DNA of 64,000 bases, from positions 52,228,260 to 52,292,259 of the forward strand of contig NC_044567.1 in assembly GCF_007565055.1 (NCBI RefSeq), in the 5' to 3' direction. The position numbers were made by a program, and so were the translations under genes. Below the pieces are notes generated by a model. That model saw only the letters and a program-made list of their open reading frames with translations, was not told the origin of the DNA and ran no database searches. The DNA comes from Rhinopithecus roxellana. Taxonomy: Eukaryota; Chordata; Mammalia; Primates; Cercopithecidae. The stretch's first letter is position 1. Every line of letters starts with the position of its first letter. Below, piece after piece: positions 1-12,535 of this stretch.

Positions 1-1576
1 ATGTTCTCTTTTGGTGCTTTTTTTTTGCCTCTGAAAAACTGCGTGATCCTTTTAATCCTTACCCTAGAAATCAAATGAAAGTTACTCAGTATGTAGTAGC
101 TTAGGTAGAGTTTTGTTTCCTAGTATGATTCATGAGAGGAAAGAGCACTGTGGAAGTCGACTACGCTATTCTCTCAAGCACCTAGTCAGAATAACAAAGA
201 GCCTTCTGCAAGCAGCAGAAAGATGTTCTAAAAATCACTTGTTCAAAAATGCATCACTGTTAAAATATTCATATGACCAAAAATGTGACAAAACCACTGA
301 CGTGCTTCTGACAGAATTCCCTTGGAAATGTCTGATGTCAGGTTCTTCTGTTTAGAAACGTGGTTGCCAGAGCCATTTAGCAAGGTGGCCTGGCCACGTG
401 CCCTTGGTTACGTGCAGTTGTTTATCCTTGTGACCTCCACGGCATCTTTCTGTTTATTGACTTGTTTTATTTTGTTTTTGAGTCAGAGTCTCGCTGTCTT
501 GCCGTCTTGCCAGGTTGGTCAGCTCACTGCAACCTCTGCCTCCTGGGTTCAAGTGATTCTTCTGCCTCAGCTTCCTGAGTAGCTGGGACTACAGGCATGT
601 GCCACCACACCCAGCTAGTTTTTTGTATTTTTAGTAAAGATGGGGTTTCACTGTGTTAGCCAGGATGGTCTTGATCTCCTGACCTCCTGATCCGCCCGCC
701 TTGGCCTCCCAAAGTGCTGGAATTACAGGCGTGAGCCACTGCACCTGGCCATTCTGTTCATTATTCTTTGTGTCTTCCTGTATGGATATTCTTGTCCCCT
801 AACATTTTGTCCCATGAATTTGAGATCCCTCTCAGAAGACTCAATGGCCACTTTCTATTCCTCTGTCATGATTCAATGTCTTTGAACTGTGACATATATA
901 CAGGTGGCCTCGTGCCCTGTCCCCACTGTCTAGTGAAGTTATTTAGAAAATGTATTCCACATATGAATTAAGTTCTGCTACTTAAGTTTCTTCTTTGCAG
1001 ATCCGCACACATGAATATGAATGAAGCGTGTATTGAATAGAGAGGATGGGAGTGGCACTTCCAGATGCAACTGACTGGAAGACACGCTGTCCCCCGGGGG
1101 CTCCAGCTGATGAGGACAGCCTGAGAGTGTCCTGCGGTGTCACTTTCTGAACTCGGGGCACCATGATACCTAGTCAGGGAGGGGGGTTGTATGGGGCTTC
1201 CCCAGGTGTACCTGGCCTGCCGTATGTTCAGCTGTCTCACCGGAACAATATTGATTCAATCATTCTTCATATGAAAATGGGAATGAATTACCGTGCTCAG
1301 TCATTGGGCATTAGGTGGATTTTCTTGGCGAGATTGAAGCTGTGGGGCTCTTAGGGAGTGAGAAAAAGGAGCATTGAAAATCCAAGTGCTGTAATTTCTC
1401 ATCACATTAAAATAACGAGGAGACCCTCTGCTAAAATGAGGCGTGTCCTCACGTGGCCTTTTAAAGCACCGGCCCTGGCTTCCCCAGGCCTCTGCAGGGT
1501 GAACTGCTCTTTCCTTAGAGACTCCCCATCTTTGGGGCGCGCAGACGCTAATCCCTGAGCCGTGGTCTGTCCCCAG
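1..1576 (+). other. USP22 intron (window edge)
   Basis: This is the intron before the first visible USP22 exon. Apart from one antisense Alu (about 474-750) I see only unique intronic sequence. Short open frames here have no family resemblance. Confidence 0.8.
474..750 (-). mobile_element. Alu, antisense, internally deleted
   Basis: The sequence runs from gagtcagagtctcgctg to gagccactgcacctggcc. Part of the left arm after the promoter end is missing (cttgccaggttggtcagctcactgc), so the copy is short. Confidence 0.9.
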
Positions 1577-1682
1577 GTGATGACAACGGGAAGAAGGCCA
1601 ACAACCCCAACCACTGCAACTGCATCATAGACCAGATCTTCACGGGTGGGCTGCAGTCAGACGTCACCTGCCAAGTTTGCCA
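1577..1682 (+). CDS. USP22: USP22 coding exon (about residues 280-315)
   Basis: The acceptor is ccccag at 1571-1576 and the donor gtaagt starts at 1683. The exon begins inside a Gly codon (GT of GGT) and encodes DDNGKKANNPNHCNC, then TGGLQSDVTCQVC, the first zinc-binding CxxC of the USP finger. It ends with CA of a His codon. Counting back from the 13-exon human gene, this is probably exon 7. Confidence 0.96.
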
Positions 1683-4450
1683 GTAAGTGAGAGCCTGTGT
1701 GCTCGGCAGTGTCAAACCCTCTGGGGCCGTGCTGACATCCTCCCAGTCTCCAGAGTTGTGTGTGCTCTGAGAGGTCTTTAAGGAGGCTGCAAGAAAAATG
1801 ATTAACAGCTGCCCCGAGAGTGAAGGCTGTGGGGTCGGGGTGCTTCCTCTTGCGGAGGTGTCCCCTTGGGATGCGAGCCCTTCCTGTTGAGGTCTTGGCT
1901 GTTGTCCACAGCCAGCAGTGTGTTCTTGGAAGCTTCCCCCATTTCTCATCTTACAGTCCTTGACCAGGGACCAAGTAAAATAGCCCTCTTCAAGAAGGCG
2001 TGGCTCATGCATGATGGATTGTTTGCATACATGCTTCAAAGTATGTTGGTTTTCATTATTTTATGGTTTCTGGTTCCATTTTCTCTGATCTAGTGGCCCT
2101 GATTCTTCTCAGGTGTGGTCTCTGCTTAGAGCCCCAAGTGTTGAGTGCAGGGAGAATCCACTGCTTTGTTAGCTCAGAGGGACCCTCTCACCCAACCTCA
2201 GTGCATGCTGCTGTTTTTTTTTTTTTTTTTAAGGCATGGGGTCTTTTTAATTTTGCCCAGGCTGGCCTTGAACCCATGGGCTCAAGCAATCCTTCCTCCT
2301 CAGCCTCCCAAGTAACTGGGACTACAGGCGTGGGCCTCTGTGCCTGGCTCTGTTCTTTACTCCAGTTGAAGTTTTAAAAACCGTGGACATGATGCACCGA
2401 AATTATTTCAGAACTCGGAATGGATCGTCACTTCTAAACTGTATAAGACCAGCAAATATCAGGAAAGGCCAGTGCTGCCTGTGTCACGGGGGCTGTTTTC
2501 TGTAAGGAGCGTAGACTGTTAGGGGCCTTGGCTCTGAGCATTAGAAACCGAGTTTGCTCTGAGCAATTTGGACCTTCTCGCTGTCCCTTAACTACTGAAT
2601 TCCATTAGCAGGAGATTGTCTCAAGATTTAAATCCCGTGTAAATATCGAGAGTAAATTTCCCAGTCTGCGAGTTTTCATTTTTTGTATTGTTAAATAAAT
2701 TTCTAGCAAGGAACTGGCCTTGTGAAATGCAGCATTGAATAGCCACACTCTGTGAAGTGTGCGGAGGTCTCCAGTGTCACCTAGGGTCACAGGCCCCAAG
2801 TTCTAGATGCAGTTGAGATAGACCTGTGGATTCAATCCAGAGCCTCTGATGGGGCCCATGAGTTTATCCTCCTCCCAAGTCCCTCAGTGACTGTGATGGT
2901 CTCCAGACTGGGAAGCGCTTGCTTGAGGAGCGCCGCTCGCCTTCCGAGTTCACACACGCCCCTCCCCAGGGCCACCTTGGGAACTAGGACACGTTGGGTG
3001 TGAGCACGGCTGCTCTCGCTCCTGCCCCATCCCACCTGAGTGTCACTGCGACAAAGGGCACAGCGAGGAAGAGATGTGGGAATGGCCCCCACCCCAGGCT
3101 GCCTCGAGCTGGGTTGGTGTCAGTCCTCACAGCCATTGTTTTCCCTCTGCTTCCAGTGGAGTCTCCACCACCATCGACCCCTTCTGGGACATCAGCTTGG
3201 ATCTCCCCGGCTCTTCCACCCCGTTCTGGCCCCTGAGCCCAGGGAGTGAGGGCAACGTGGTAAATGGGGAAAGCCACGTGTCGGGAACCACCACGCTCAC
3301 GGACTGCCTGCGACGGTGAGAGGCCTGCATCCACACGGCCAGGGCGAGTCTTCTGGCGGGAAGGCTGTGCTCCATCAGGACCAAAGTAGGGCTCTTTCAC
3401 ATGCCCAGGACAGAGTCTGGGCAGAGATGCAGCATTGCCTGGATTGGCTGCAGTCTCTGGTGCTAGTTTGTCCTTTGTTTTGACCAGATGACTCGATATT
3501 TCTGTCCCCCAGCTTTGCATAGCACCAGGTGTCGGTGTCAGCATCTGCTATTTCAACCTCTGCGTGTAAATGAACCCAGAGCCAAACTGGATGCTCCCTT
3601 AGCCCTTGTTCTAATCACCTACTCGGGAATGTGAGCTGAGACGTGCCTGGCCCTCTCCCCATGGTCCACAGCCTTCTCTGCACATGATTGAAACTTAGTT
3701 GTGATGTTCTGTACTCTTAGGGCCGTTTTTGAAATTGTGCATGTACTGCTTCATTTGGGATAAGTAGTAGTATTTACAAAGTGATTTTTTTTTTTTTTTT
3801 TTTTTTGGAGACAGAGTCATGCTCTGTCGCCCAGGCTGGAATGCAGGGGTGTGATTTCTGCTCACTGCAGCCTCTGCCTTCCAGGTTCAGGTGATTCTCC
3901 TGAGTAGCTGGGACTACAGGTGTGCACCACCATGCCTGGCTAATTTTTGTATTTTTAGTAGAGCCGGGGGTTTTACCCTGTTGGCCAGGCTAGTCTCGAA
4001 CTCGTGATCTCAGGTGATCCACCCGTCTTGGCCTCCCAAAGTGCTCACAGACGTGAGCCACTACAACTGTGAGTGATTTTTTTAAAAAAGTGTATTTAAG
4101 TAGCTGTAGCATACAATTGTAAAGACAGCAGAAAACCTTCCTACCCTGTTTATTGTTTTATAGTCTTTATTTGCGTCAATTAAACGTAATGCAGAAGAGT
4201 CCTTGTTGAGTGGAAGTGTCCCTTAGAAGAGGTACTAGCCTTTGGTTTCTGTCTGGCTGCATAGTCAGCAGGACCAAAGTTGCATGTTTTATTTTTTGAG
4301 ATAGGGTCTTGCTCTGTCATGCAGGCTGGAGTGCATTGGTGTCATCATAGCTCACTGCAACCTCGATCTCCTGGGCTCAGCCTTGGTCTCCTGCCTCGGC
4401 CTCCTGAGTAGTTGGGACTACAGATGTGTGCCACCATGCCTAGCTGATTT

Positions 4451-4489
<39 letters not shown>

Positions 4490-7400
4490 TTTATTTTGAG
4501 ATGGAGTCTCGCTGTGTCTAGAGTGCAGGCTAGAGTGCAGTTTCAGCTCACTGCAAGCTCCACCTCCCAGGTTCAAGCAATTCTCCTGCCTCAGCCTCCC
4601 AAGTAGCTGAGACTACAGGTGCCCGCTACCATGTCTGGCTAACTTTTATATTTTTAGTAGAGACGGGGTTTCGCCACGTTGGCCAGGGTGGTCCCAAACT
4701 CCTGACCTTAGGTGATTCGCCTGCCTTGGCCTCCCGAAGTTCTGGGATTAGAGGTGTGAGCCACACCATGCCGGGCCTTTTTTCTTTTTTTGTAGAGACA
4801 GAGTCTTGCCACATTTCTCAGGCTGGCATGTCAGCCGAATCATGTAACAGGGAACCCTTTGAGATTGGCTTTTCTTGTGCATCCTAATTCTCTGGGAATG
4901 CATCCAGGGTGCAGCTTGGGATCAGTAGTTCTTTCCTTTTTTGCTGCTGACTCATATTTCATGGTACAGTGTTCCACAGTTTCTTTAATTATTTACCCAT
5001 GGGAAGAAGCGAGGTGTTTCCAGTTTTGTGACTCTTACGAGTAACACTCTGGTAACACGTTTGTGGACAGTTTTTGTGTGAACATTAGTTTTCATTTTTC
5101 TGGCTTAAATTCAACTGCTGGGCCATGTGGTAGTTAGAAAATTATTACCATTTCCCCAGGCCTATCCTGGAAATAAAATATTTAAGATAAATGTTCTTTA
5201 AAGAGACAGGCAGCGAAGGTGGACAACATTTTCTCTTTTTTTCATTGTTTCATTTTTAGTTGTATGTGTATGTTTTTGGTAGGGAAATGAACCCATTGAA
5301 AAGAGATAAAATTCCTCTTTTCTCCCATTTTTCTGTCTCTCACATCTCCCTTACCGTTTCTGTCTTCTTTAAACGCCTGTAGATTCACCAGACCAGAGCA
5401 CTTGGGCAGCAGCGCCAAGATCAAATGCAGCGGTTGCCATAGCTACCAGGAATCCACGAAGCAGCTCACTATGAAGAAACTGCCCATCGTAGCCTGTTTT
5501 CATCTCAAAGTAAGTTTTCCAGAAAGCCAACTCTAACGGCAGGCTTAGTTTTTAGTCCACAGTACAGCCCTCAGCCTTTTGGTTTGCTGTGCGGTTGCAT
5601 TTTTCATAACTGCAGCAAGCAGGAAGAACACCGAGGAAGGGAGGATGTGAGTGAATGGTCCTCCTGTCTGTGCTGCGGTAAACAAAATCAGTGGCTTCAC
5701 AGTGAAAGTAGGATGTGAGTTACTTTTCTTGGGAAGCAGAGTGGTTGTGAAGTTTTTTTTACTTCTGCCATTCCTCCAGCTGCCCCCTCCTCTGGTTTTC
5801 TGTTTTCTTTTAAGACAAAGGCCCTCAGCATTCAGATCTGGTCCAGGAGTTGTCAAGCGCTTTCTCTGAAGGCCCGGATAGTGAAGATGTCGGGCTCCAC
5901 AGGCTGCGTGCGATCCTACGGTTCTCTGTTGCATGTTCTTTGTTTCGTTTTACCACCCTTTAAACATGGAAAGCACCCATTCCTAGCTTGCTGGCTGGAA
6001 TGGGTGACTCCTGATCTAGGCAAAGGAATGCCTTCTGTCTGGTGAAAGGAACAATTCGCTCGTTTTTGCTGCCACGAGCCATGGATCTTTGTTTTGTTTT
6101 CTGTGCTTTGCTGGGTTTGCTGTGAGATTACTTCTTGTACCCTTGGTGTTACCACTGAACAGTCGCATCATTTGAAGACTTGAACTTGAACCCTGTACAT
6201 GAGGACTTGGGTGGATTACCATTGTGTTTTTGAATCTGTAATTCTAGATGTAGCTACAAGGCAATTCAATAAAATACAATGAGATACACAGACACCTGTC
6301 ATTGGAAGAAGCCCCTGAAGCTTCCAGTGACATTTCTGGTCTTCTTTCCTCTTCCCTCTGCCCCCTTCCTATTTCTGCAGCGATTTGAACACTCAGCCAA
6401 GCTGCGGCGGAAGATCACCACGTATGTGTCCTTCCCCCTGGAGCTGGATATGACCCCTTTCATGGCCTCCAGGTAGGTGGGGGTGTAGCACGTTCTGTGT
6501 CCGGAGGGGCTGTGATCTTATCAGGACAGAAATGCAGCTCGGATCTCCTATGATAAGATGACTGTTGGCCGGTGCGGTGGCTCCCGCCAGTAATCCCAGC
6601 ACTTCAGGAGGCCGAGGAGGACAGATCACGAGGTCAAGAGATTGAGACCATCATGGCCAACATGGTGAAACCCCGTCTCCACTAAAAATACAAAAATTAG
6701 CTGGATGTGGTGGCAGGCGCCTGTAGTCCCAGCTACTTGGGAGGCCGAGGCAGAAGAAATGCTTAAACCCGGGAGGTGGAGGTTGCAGTGAGCCAAGATC
6801 GTGCCACTGCACTCCAGCCTGGTGACAGAATGAGACTCTTACCTCAAAAAAAAAAAAAATGACTTGATATTAATATAAACCCTACCTTCCCCAAATCTAT
6901 TTATCCGGATCTTAAGATATGGCGCATGTTAATGAGTGGTTTTTCATCAGATATCCTGTTTTTGTTTTGAATGTTTCTCTTAACAATTCTCAATCCACTT
7001 TCGAACCGGCAAAGTCCTCGAGGTAGGATCACAGCGAGAAGGCAGCACTTCAATTCATGGAACAGATGTTGAAGTACAGACAGACATAGCCGGTTTTGCA
7101 GTTGTAGCTTTCATTTTCCTTTCCACATCTGCTTATTATGGGGCACTTGGCATTGAGCTGTTACCAATGCATGAGACAAATAGGATTTTCCTGTGGCTCT
7201 GTGACAAATGACCAAAAACTTGATGGCTTAAAATTAAATGTCCTCACAGTTCTAGAGGTCGGAAATCTGAAATCAAGGTGTTGTCTGGGCCCCCTGGTCC
7301 TACAAGGGTCTGGGGGATTCCATTCCTCAGCGCCTCCAGCTGCCAGTGGTTCCACATGTTCCTTCTGTGGCTGCACCACTCCCTTCATTTCTGGGTCACA

Positions 7401-10275
7401 TGGCCGGCTCCCCTGAGTCTGTGTCCAGTTCCCTCTGCTTCTCTGTCATGACAGTGGTCACTGGCTTTAAGGCCCAGGCAGATCATCCAGGAGGATCTTA
7501 ACATCTTTATTTCGAGTCTCTGCAAAGACTGGTTTTACAAATGAGGTCCCAGTCTCAGGTTCTGAGGGTTGAGACCTGGGTATTGTTATTTGCAGGGTGT
7601 TATTTTTTGGCGGCCACAGCCCCAGCCCCAGCACCGTGGAAAGCATGTTGCCTTTTGGTAGTTACTAGCCTGTCCCGCCGCTCTGGCACACAGCTGACCT
7701 CCTGAATAAAACAAGACCAGCAGAGTCAGAGCTCCATGCCATCAGCCTGACCACGATGGTCACGTACTGAGGGAGGTGACAGTACTGTTCTAAGGTCAGG
7801 GTCTCAAAGATCTTGGTGTTTCCTGCCAAACACAGTCATGGGAAAATGCAGTAAACAATGCGCATGGCTTCCTATTCCCAGCACCGCCTCTCCCCCATCT
7901 CACCAGGAGAGGTGCTGGTCATGAAACACTGAGCAGCAATCTTTGTCCCTTTTGAGGAGGCACCTGCCTAGGTTGTGCAATGGATTCAGCTTACCCGTTC
8001 AAGCTAACCCTTTACATGTGGAGGAAGAGCGCCTTCACCATCTACTTTATCACAAACCAAACTCGGATTCCTCCAGATCCAGCTCCCATCACCAGCCCTA
8101 TTCAGGACCTACCTTGGAAGAACCAGGGGCCACACCAGGTGGCCCCAGGGCCCAGGTGTGCTCTGAGGCAGGGGCCTCCACAGCTCGAGCGTCAGTGTCC
8201 TCACGAAACCTGGGGAGATTTCTTCCTGAAGCATAAAGCGCACCCCGGTGCAGCGTCTGCATGGTCAAGCCTGGATAAGTGTCAGTTTCATGAGAGGCTT
8301 GTATCTCTGGGCCTGATGATTTTAACCATGCTGAATACTGCCGTTGTCTGTTACAGCAAAGAGAGCAGGATGAATGGACAGTACCAGCAGCCCACGGACA
8401 GTCTCAACAATGACAACAAGTAAGTGGTGCTCAGCGGTGTGGGTGTCCGAGGCCTTGAGCCAAGAGCTGGGGTGGGTTCCTGTCTGCCCTGTAGGGCATC
8501 CCGCAGGTCCCCCACCACTGACCTGCTTCCCGCTTGGCTGCCCGCAGCTTCACTAGGAAAGGCCGCTCCACGCGGTGCCACGAATGTTCCCTCCTGTTGG
8601 AGGAGCCCAGTCCCACTCCTGGTCTCTGGCAGGAGGGAGGTTCCATCTGAAAAGCTCGGTGTGCATTCTTCTTGCCTTGGGGTGGTAGAAAAAATGAAAG
8701 GCTGGGGTGTTCCAGGATCCCCACTGCTGACTGCAGTCACCACTCCCACCAGATGCGGTTTCAGGAAGCGCCTGGACCCGGGCTAGAGCCAGGGAATGTG
8801 ACCAGGCTCCCTTAGTTCCTGCAGCCTCCTGTGCATCAGCCGGAGGCCCTGGGGGTTGACAGCCAGGCCCACAGGCCTCCCACTCCTTCTCTGGGCTGCC
8901 TGGTTTCTGATGGTGATGACCTTGAATGGCAGCGTTGAGCCACCTGCGCCCTCCCTCTCCTTTCCTCCCGCACTAGGTATTCCCTGTTTGCTGTTGTTAA
9001 CCATCAAGGGACCTTGGAGAGCGGCCACTACACCAGCTTCATCCGGCAGCACAAAGACCAGTGGTTCAAGTGTGACGATGCCATCATCACCAAGGCCAGC
9101 ATCAAGGATGTGCTGGACAGTGAAGGGTGCGTCCTGTCGGGTGGGAGGAAGGCCCTGCGGTGGCCACAGTGCTCTTCCCTTTGGTATAGCTGAGACCAGC
9201 CCACGTCTGAGCCTAGGACCACTCGAAGGTGTTGACCTTCATTTACCGAAGTAATGAAGCCTGTTCTGGATAGGATGCCAGCCTTGATGGTGGCAGAAGA
9301 GGTGCCTGAGCAAAGACCCTCTCTGGAGGCATTTCCTTAGCACAGAGAACATCAAAGCAGTTGTTTTTTAACCGCGTGAACTGAACACATCGGTTCTTCT
9401 CTTTTTTTTTTTTTGAGACGGAGTTTCGCTTTTGTGCCCCAGGCTGGAATGCAATGGTGCGATCTCAGCTCACTGCAATCTCTGCCTCCTGGGTTCAAGT
9501 CAGTCTCCTGCCTCAGCCTCCCAAGTAGCTGGGATTATAGGCGCCCGCCACCATGCCTGCCTAATTTTGTATTTTAGTAGAGACAGGGTTTCTCCATGTT
9601 GACCGAACTGGTTTCAAACCCCTGACCTCAGGCAATCCTCCTGCCTCGGCCTCCCAAAGTGTGGGGATTACAGGCATGAGCCACCGGGCCCACATCAATT
9701 CTTTATCAGCTCCTCTCTTCTTTCCAGTTCCGTTCCTTCATGGCATAGAAACCTGTTGACCCTCCAGGGGTCAGGGGGACCCCAGCTGCCATGAACTCCC
9801 TGAGGGCTTTGCACTTCACATTCTGAGCAACATGGAAGCCCTCTTGAGAGGTTTTATTTGGAAGAATCTGGGATTAAGGACAGCCTTCAGGGCGATGAGG
9901 TGGATCTGGACTGGACCCACCTGAAAACAGTGGGCTCTGCACAAGGGTGGGGCTGTCGCAAGTCGGGGAGAGGCTGTGGGAGGTCAGGTGAGGCAGTGGG
10001 TGACCTCATGGCGGGTGGGGGTGGTGGTCAGGCTGCGGAGATGGGCAGGGCCAGTGCCACTAGCCAGCAAAGTGCTCTTTCCTCTTTGTGAACTGAAAAG
10101 CCAAAACCATGACCTTGGGCCTGGCACACCTGTGCGGAGCGCCGAGCGTGCGGACCCTCGTGAAGGGTGGGTGGTTCCGGCTCCCTGTCTTAGGAGTTAG
10201 ATGTGAGCTCCTCCCTGTCTCTGCCTCCACAGGTACTTGCTGTTCTATCACAAACAGTTCCTGGAATACGAGTAG
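1577..10275 (+). CDS. USP22: USP22, ubiquitin-specific peptidase 22 (3' part of gene, seven coding exons)
   Basis: USP22 is the cysteine protease of the SAGA deubiquitination module. It removes ubiquitin from histones H2B and H2A in the nucleus. Joining 1577-1682, 3157-3315, 5383-5509, 6381-6472, 8357-8419, 8977-9126 and 10233-10275 gives one open frame of about 245 residues, ending in LEYE and TAG. It matches human residues about 280-525 with no change I can identify from memory. Visible motifs are the two zinc-binding CxxC pairs (TCQVC, KCSGC), the His box ESGHYTSF (His479 at 9026-9028) and the catalytic Asp495 (9074-9076). The upstream zf-UBP domain and the catalytic Cys185 lie outside the window, so the gene is cut by the window edge and not truncated. 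All junctions are GT/AG and phases agree. Its 3' neighbours are two decayed genes on the opposite strand. Confidence 0.97.
2213..2349 (-). mobile_element. Alu left-monomer type fragment, antisense
   Basis: A poly-T run is followed by a monomer-length segment (caggctggccttgaac to ggcctctgtgcctggct). Its length and sequence suggest a free left Alu monomer or a heavily truncated old Alu. Confidence 0.75.
3157..3315 (+). CDS. USP22: USP22 coding exon (about residues 316-368)
   Basis: The acceptor is ttccag at 3151-3156 and the donor gtgaga starts at 3316. The exon encodes GVSTTIDPFWDISLDLPG and continues to TTLTDCLRR, part of the palm/fingers of the USP fold. Phases with both neighbouring exons agree. 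Confidence 0.96.
3785..4072 (-). mobile_element. Alu, antisense
   Basis: A 20+ base T run, gagacagagtcatgctctgtcgcccaggc and a terminal gtgagccac are present. Flanking agtgattttttt copies on both sides look like the target-site duplication. Confidence 0.92.
4288..4830 (-). mobile_element. Nested antisense Alus with a (TTTA)n tract
   Basis: An older Alu (about 4288-4455, resuming at about 4778-4830) is interrupted by a second Alu at about 4495-4777. The T-rich tail of the inserted copy has expanded into (TTTA)n at 4455-4495. The order of events is read from the interruption. Confidence 0.85.
4455..4495. repeat. (TTTA)n microsatellite
   Basis: About nine tandem TTTA units arise from the tail of the nested Alu. 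Such tracts are commonly length-variable. Confidence 0.9.
4858..5160 (-). mobile_element. Old L1 3' region fragment, antisense
   Basis: Phrases such as 'gctgctgactcatatttcatgg', 'gtttttgtgtgaacattagttttcattttt' and 'caactgctgggccatgtggtag' correspond to the antisense ORF2/3'UTR of old mammalian L1 families. It lies in a USP22 intron. Confidence 0.75.
5383..5509 (+). CDS. USP22: USP22 coding exon (about residues 369-410)
   Basis: The acceptor is ctgtag (5377-5382) and the donor gtaagt starts at 5510. The exon encodes FTRPEHLGSSAKIKCSGC, the second zinc-binding CxxC, and then QLTMKKLPIVACFHLK, the strand before the conserved LKRF of USP proteases. Confidence 0.96.
6381..6472 (+). CDS. USP22: USP22 coding exon (about residues 411-441)
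   Basis: The acceptor is ctgcag (6375-6380) and the donor gtaggt starts at 6473. The exon encodes RFEHSAKLRRKITTYVSF and then PLELDMTPFMAS. It completes the LKRF motif with the preceding exon. Confidence 0.96.
6567..6859 (+). mobile_element. Alu, sense
   Basis: A full-length element runs from ggccggtgcggtggctc to a terminal A tract. It lies in the intron after the 6381-6472 USP22 exon. Confidence 0.95.
7150..7565 (-). mobile_element. Old LTR-type repeat, antisense (MLT1-like, family uncertain)
   Basis: The pattern 'gtgacaaatgacc...cttgatggcttaaaattaaat...cacagttctagaggtcggaaatctgaaatcaaggtgt' is a widespread old mammalian repeat signature that I associate with MaLR-type LTRs. The same family seems to occur in the opposite orientation at about 29.75 kb. 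Confidence 0.55.
8357..8419 (+). CDS. USP22: USP22 coding exon (about residues 441-462)
   Basis: The acceptor is ttacag (8351-8356) and the donor gtaagt starts at 8420. This 63-base exon encodes KESRMNGQYQQPTDSLNNDN, the linker before the His box, and is phase-compatible on both sides. Confidence 0.95.
8977..9126 (+). CDS. USP22: USP22 coding exon with catalytic His and Asp
   Basis: The acceptor is cactag (8971-8976) and the donor gtgcgt starts at 9127. The exon encodes YSLFAVVNHQGTLESGHYTS and then QWFKCDDAIITKASIKDVLD. The general-base His is CAC at 9026-9028 and the Asp is GAC at 9074-9076. The donor has a less common +4/+5 context (gtgcgt) but a good GT. Confidence 0.96.
9402..9692 (-). 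mobile_element. Alu, antisense
   Basis: A poly-T run is followed by gagacggagtttcgct through to gagccaccgggcc. It is full length and lies in the last USP22 intron. Confidence 0.94.
10233..10275 (+). CDS. USP22: USP22 terminal coding exon, stop TAG
   Basis: The acceptor is ccacag (10227-10232). The exon encodes YLLFYHKQFLEYE and ends at TAG (10273-10275). The YLLFY motif is the conserved last strand of USP domains. The exon continues into the 3'UTR. Confidence 0.97.
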
Positions 10276-12249
10276 CCTTATCTGTAGCTGGTCAGAAAAA
10301 CAAAGGCAACGCAAGCCTCACAAAGTGATCCTCCCTGCCTCTCCCGCCTCCTGCCGCCTCCCCGGCCTGGTGACGCCACCTCCCATGCAGATGTGGCCCC
10401 TCTGCACCTGGGACCCATCGGGTCGGGATGGACCACACGGACGGGGAGGCTCCTGGAGCTGCATTGAAGATGGATGAGATGAGGGGTGTGCTCTGGGTGG
10501 GAGGAGCAGCGTACACCCGTCACTAGAACATCTCCTGTATCCTCATGATATGGGGGTGCAACCGGGGCCTCACAGCACGGAGTGGCCGCCGCCTGGCATT
10601 CCCCAGCACTCGGTGTGGAAAGGCCCCTGCCTGCCGTAAGATTATGGGTCCGTTAAAGCAGTAAGCTGAAGACACAGCGGTGTAGTATGTGGGACAGAGG
10701 GCCTTGCAGATGCCTTTCTGTTCGTGTTTTAGTGTTAAAATACGGAGAGTACGGAATTCTTCACCTCCATTTTCTCAGCGGCTGTGAGGCAGCCTCCAGA
10801 GCTTCGGAAGTAAGGACACTACGTCGCGTTTTCAAGCGTGTCTGTTTCGCAGGTAACTTAGCATCAAGCTGCACGTGGAAGCATCTTGCAGTTTTCTAGA
10901 GACAGGCATTTTCTTATCCCTCTCCCTCTCCTTTTTCCACAAAGGTGAATTTCATAAATGTAATACTAGTAACGTGAATGAATTACTGAGTTTATACTGA
11001 AATTTAGATAACTTCTCCTTTAGTCTTGAGAGCGAGTCTTGCTTTTTAATCGGTGCTGTTTATGTTGCTGCCCGCCCTGTGTGCCTGGCTCCTTTGGGTG
11101 CCTTGGTGTCTGCTGGTGGCTGGCAGTGGGCGCAGTGGAGGAGAGTTGTGCTGCAGCTCATACTGTGTCTCTGTCATCTCAGTCTGGAGTAAATGCAGCC
11201 TCTGCCGGTGTCTGATAGGTTCCCTCCCTCATATTTTCTTTGCCTTCTGTCCCATTGCCTGGCTACCACTGCCTGGCAGCCAAGTGTGTTGGTCGCAAAG
11301 CTGGAGTGGCCTCTGGTGGAGCCTGCATCTTGTCTCGTCTGCCTCTGCTTCACGTTTGGTGTACTTTCGGGCGTGGTGGCGGTACAATGACATCGTGATT
11401 GAGCTTGTCAGCAGAGCTGAAAGAGAAAGAAGGATGTGCATTGTTCCTTGTAAGATATTTTGCATGTATCTGTGTATTCAAATTCAAACAGAGATGGTTT
11501 GTCCATTTGTCCACTGAGAAATGATAAACTAGGGGCAAGGGGGAGGAAAAGTACTTAAAAATAGTTTATGAAGCAACTGTGTCTCAGGCTGGCTTGTCCC
11601 AGGAGCCCCAGCTGCATCTGAACTGAGGCTTCTTCAGTCCTGCAGGAACAGGATCATCTGTCTCAGGGGTGGGCGGGTGTTCTTATAGACAGCCAGGGAG
11701 TAAACACTGTCGGCTCTGTGGGCTAGATGGTCTCTGCTATAAATAGTACAGAAGTGTGGCTATGTCCACTACAACTTTTAGACACAGAAATCTGAATTGC
11801 ATATAATGTTCCGTGTCAAGAAACTTAGATTTTTTTTTTTTTTTTTTAACTATGTAAGAACTGAAACGTATTCTTAGCTCACAGGCCATGGAGAAGCTGG
11901 TGGGGATCAGACCCAGCTCCTTAGCTGGCTGGGCTGGGGACGGGGCGGTGACAGTAACAGCTGAGTAGTTACTCACTGCTCAATGTAGAAAACACGAGAA
12001 CACAGGACTTGAGATCACAGCCCGCAGAACCGTCATGGGCGGCAGAAGCCTTAGGGATGCGGTTTCTTGCCCACGTGCTCAGTTCATTTTCTGTTGTCTT
12101 TCTGCATTTAAGTAATTCATGTGGAAGCATGCTTTATAAAATGAATTAGAGAAACAGAGATGGGCTGAGATTTTCAGAAATGGCCCCTTGTGACCAAGTT
12201 TTGCTGTTTTGATGACAGTGCTTTGAAGATCTCTTGAGGATGAGCAGTC

Positions 12250-12535
12250 TTTTTTTTTTTGAGATGGAATTTTGCTCTTGTTGCTCAGGCTGGAGTGCAG
12301 TGGTGCAGTCTCGGCTCACTGCAACCTCCGCCTCCTGGGTTCAAGCAATTCTCTTGCTTCAGCCTCCCAAGTAGCTGGGACTACAGGCATACGCCGCCAC
12401 GCCGGGCTAATTTTTGTATTTTTAGTAGAGATGGGGTTTCACCATGTTGGCCAGGCTAGTCCTGACCTCAGGCAGTCCACCCACCTCAGCCTCCCAAAGT
12501 GCTGGGATTACAAGCATGAGCCACTGCGCCTGGCC
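12250..12535 (-). mobile_element. Alu in the USP22 3'UTR, antisense
   Basis: A full-length Alu is flanked by gagcagtctttt on both sides. It is transcribed as part of the 3'UTR, where antisense Alus can bring cryptic sites or pair with sense Alus. Confidence 0.95.
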
